Source: Candidatus Limnocylindrales bacterium
Lineage (GTDB): Bacteria; Desulfobacterota; Binatia; UBA1149; CAITLU01
Reading direction: 5' to 3'
DNA length: 64,000 bases
NCBI GenBank assembly: GCA_035626395.1
Contig: DASPNR010000007.1
Coordinates: 186,001-250,000, forward strand
Each line of letters begins with the position of its first letter. The stretch's first letter is position 1. The position numbers and the translations under genes are program-made. The notes beneath the pieces are model-generated. The model saw nothing but the letters and a program-made list of their open reading frames with translations, was not told the DNA's origin and made no database searches. Positions 63,216 through 64,000 of the stretch are shown in pieces.

Positions 63216-64000
63216 TCAGCGGCGTGCGCGCGCATCGTCTTGCGGTCGATCGTCGGCGCCGCGCAGCACCCAGCAACGCGTCCGGCCGAGGCCCTTGAGC
63301 TTGACCGGCCGTATCTCGCGCACGATGAGATCGGGCGCCGACGTGATCCGCAGCGCCAGCTCCTCCGACACCAGCACCGTGCCGGGCCGCGCCGCGCCGA
63401 CCAGGCGGCTGGCCAGGTTGACCGTCTTCCCGTAGACGTCGCCTTCCCACGCCAGGATCGGGCCCAGCGCCAGACCCACCCGTACCTCGGGCAGCACGCT
63501 GTCGGCGGCGCAGGCTTGCGACAGGGCCAGCGCCGTTCTGGCGCCGGCAACGGCGTCGCCGTTGTGGAACATCACTTCGTCGCCGAGGATCTTGACGACC
63601 CTCCCGCCACGATCGGGAATTTCCGCGTACGCAATCGCTTCGAAGCGATCGACGATGCTGGCCAGCTCGCGCTCGGAGAGGCGCTCGCTCATGGCGGTGA
63701 AATCCACGAGGTCGGCGAATCCCACCACCGCGCCATCTTCCTCGCCCGCCTTCTGGCTGGCGGTGGCGGCGGTCTGCGAGATGGCGGCGAGCAGATGGCG
63801 GCGCCAGATGTAGCCGAGGAACGGCTCGTGGCTGGCAACGATCTGTTCCGCGATCGCTGCCACGCAGTCGGCCGCGTCGCTGTCGGAGAGGTCGGGAGAT
63901 TGGACCGCCGCCTCGATCTCCGCCGCCGCCGACAGGACGTGCATGTTGGCGACGCGCGCGAGCGACTGCCCGGTGGCCCGCGCCATCTGCACGAGCACTT
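63216..64000 (-). CDS. class III adenylate/guanylate cyclase, 5' end beyond the window
   Basis: At least 260 residues; the frame runs to the right edge, so the start and probably an N-terminal domain are missing. The cyclase domain (about 92-250 of the visible part) has the two metal Asp in FADLVDFTA (D96) and VVKILGDEVMF (D140), with the Lys of the KxxGD pattern, and GDVYGKTVNLASRL holding the transition-state Asn194 and Arg198. All catalytic positions are kept, so it should be active. Convergent with the dehydrogenase gene. Confidence 0.85.
   Translation of the reverse strand, partial: VLVQMARATGQSLARVANMHVLSAAAEIEAAVQSPDLSDSDAADCVAAIAEQIVASHEPFLGYIWRRHLLAAISQTAATASQKAGEEDGAVVGFADLVDFTAMSERLSERELASIVDRFEAIAYAEIPDRGGRVVKILGDEVMFHNGDAVAGARTALALSQACAADSVLPEVRVGLALGPILAWEGDVYGKTVNLASRLVGAARPGTVLVSEELALRITSAPDLIVREIRPVKLKGLGRTRCWVLRGADDRPQDDARARR

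Overview
The window is a dense, high-GC (by eye about two thirds G+C) bacterial chromosome segment with about 57 protein genes, one tRNA, two parS sites and no sign of insertion sequences, phage or CRISPR. A long Gram-negative type YidC, a cytochrome c maturation cluster (ccmE-ccmF-ccmH), a PgeF-like protein, an L,D-transpeptidase, the C5 haem pathway enzyme HemL and several exported proteins point to a diderm. The exported proteins with short two-cysteine repeats and a DGD/CRV cysteine-rich N-terminus resemble families I associate with uncultured deltaproteobacterial or Binatota-like genomes. That lineage is a best guess from memory and was not tested.

0-19.7 kb: a mixed housekeeping region. 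It holds a pcrA/uvrD helicase (5' end outside the window), a lone E2-type acyltransferase domain, pgeF, a divergent uvrA, an SDR that has lost its catalytic Ser and Tyr, dCMP deaminase, a DUF4336 protein, tRNA-Gly(CCC), a crotonase, yacG, the ccmE-ccmF-ccmH-ccmI-like cluster, glutamate-cysteine ligase, a LexA/S24-fold protein without its catalytic dyad, a small conserved protein with a strong terminator, an L,D-transpeptidase and a thioredoxin-fold DUF255 protein.

19.7-44.6 kb: the origin-proximal block, all on the minus strand. Read away from dnaA the order is dnaA, dnaN, gyrB, gyrA, gpsA, rpmH, rnpA, yidD, yidC, jag, mnmE, mnmG, rsmG, [two parS sites], parA, parB, atpF', atpF, atpH, atpA, atpG, atpD, atpC. 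recF is missing from its usual place between dnaN and gyrB. Replication probably starts next to dnaA. Candidate origin sequence lies on both sides of the gene: paired DnaA-box-like sites upstream, and an A/T-rich stretch with dyads in the dnaA-dnaN spacer.

44.8-48.6 kb: genes on the plus strand leading away from dnaA: hemL, then the membrane part of the ATP synthase (atpZ-like, atpI-like, atpB, atpE), then a small membrane protein. The F-type ATP synthase is therefore split into two operons that flank dnaA: a and c on the right, b', b, delta, alpha, gamma, beta and epsilon on the left.

48.6-64 kb: pyrE, an alpha/beta hydrolase and an acyl-CoA dehydrogenase on minus; a parvulin-like protein and a HupE/UreJ-like membrane protein on plus. 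Then comes a pair of very large divergent exported proteins: a penicillin-acylase-family protein ending in four cysteine repeats, and a CehA/McbA-like PHP metallohydrolase with a cysteine-rich N-terminus. A HEAT-repeat exported protein, a zinc alcohol dehydrogenase-like protein and a class III nucleotide cyclase cut by the window edge follow.

The most unusual observations are the exported acylase/PHP pair, the two degenerate-enzyme cases (SDR and LexA fold), the cysteine-type CcmE beside a CQCGCG-type CcmH, and the arrangement around dnaA. I did not find a convincing, wholly new multi-gene system.
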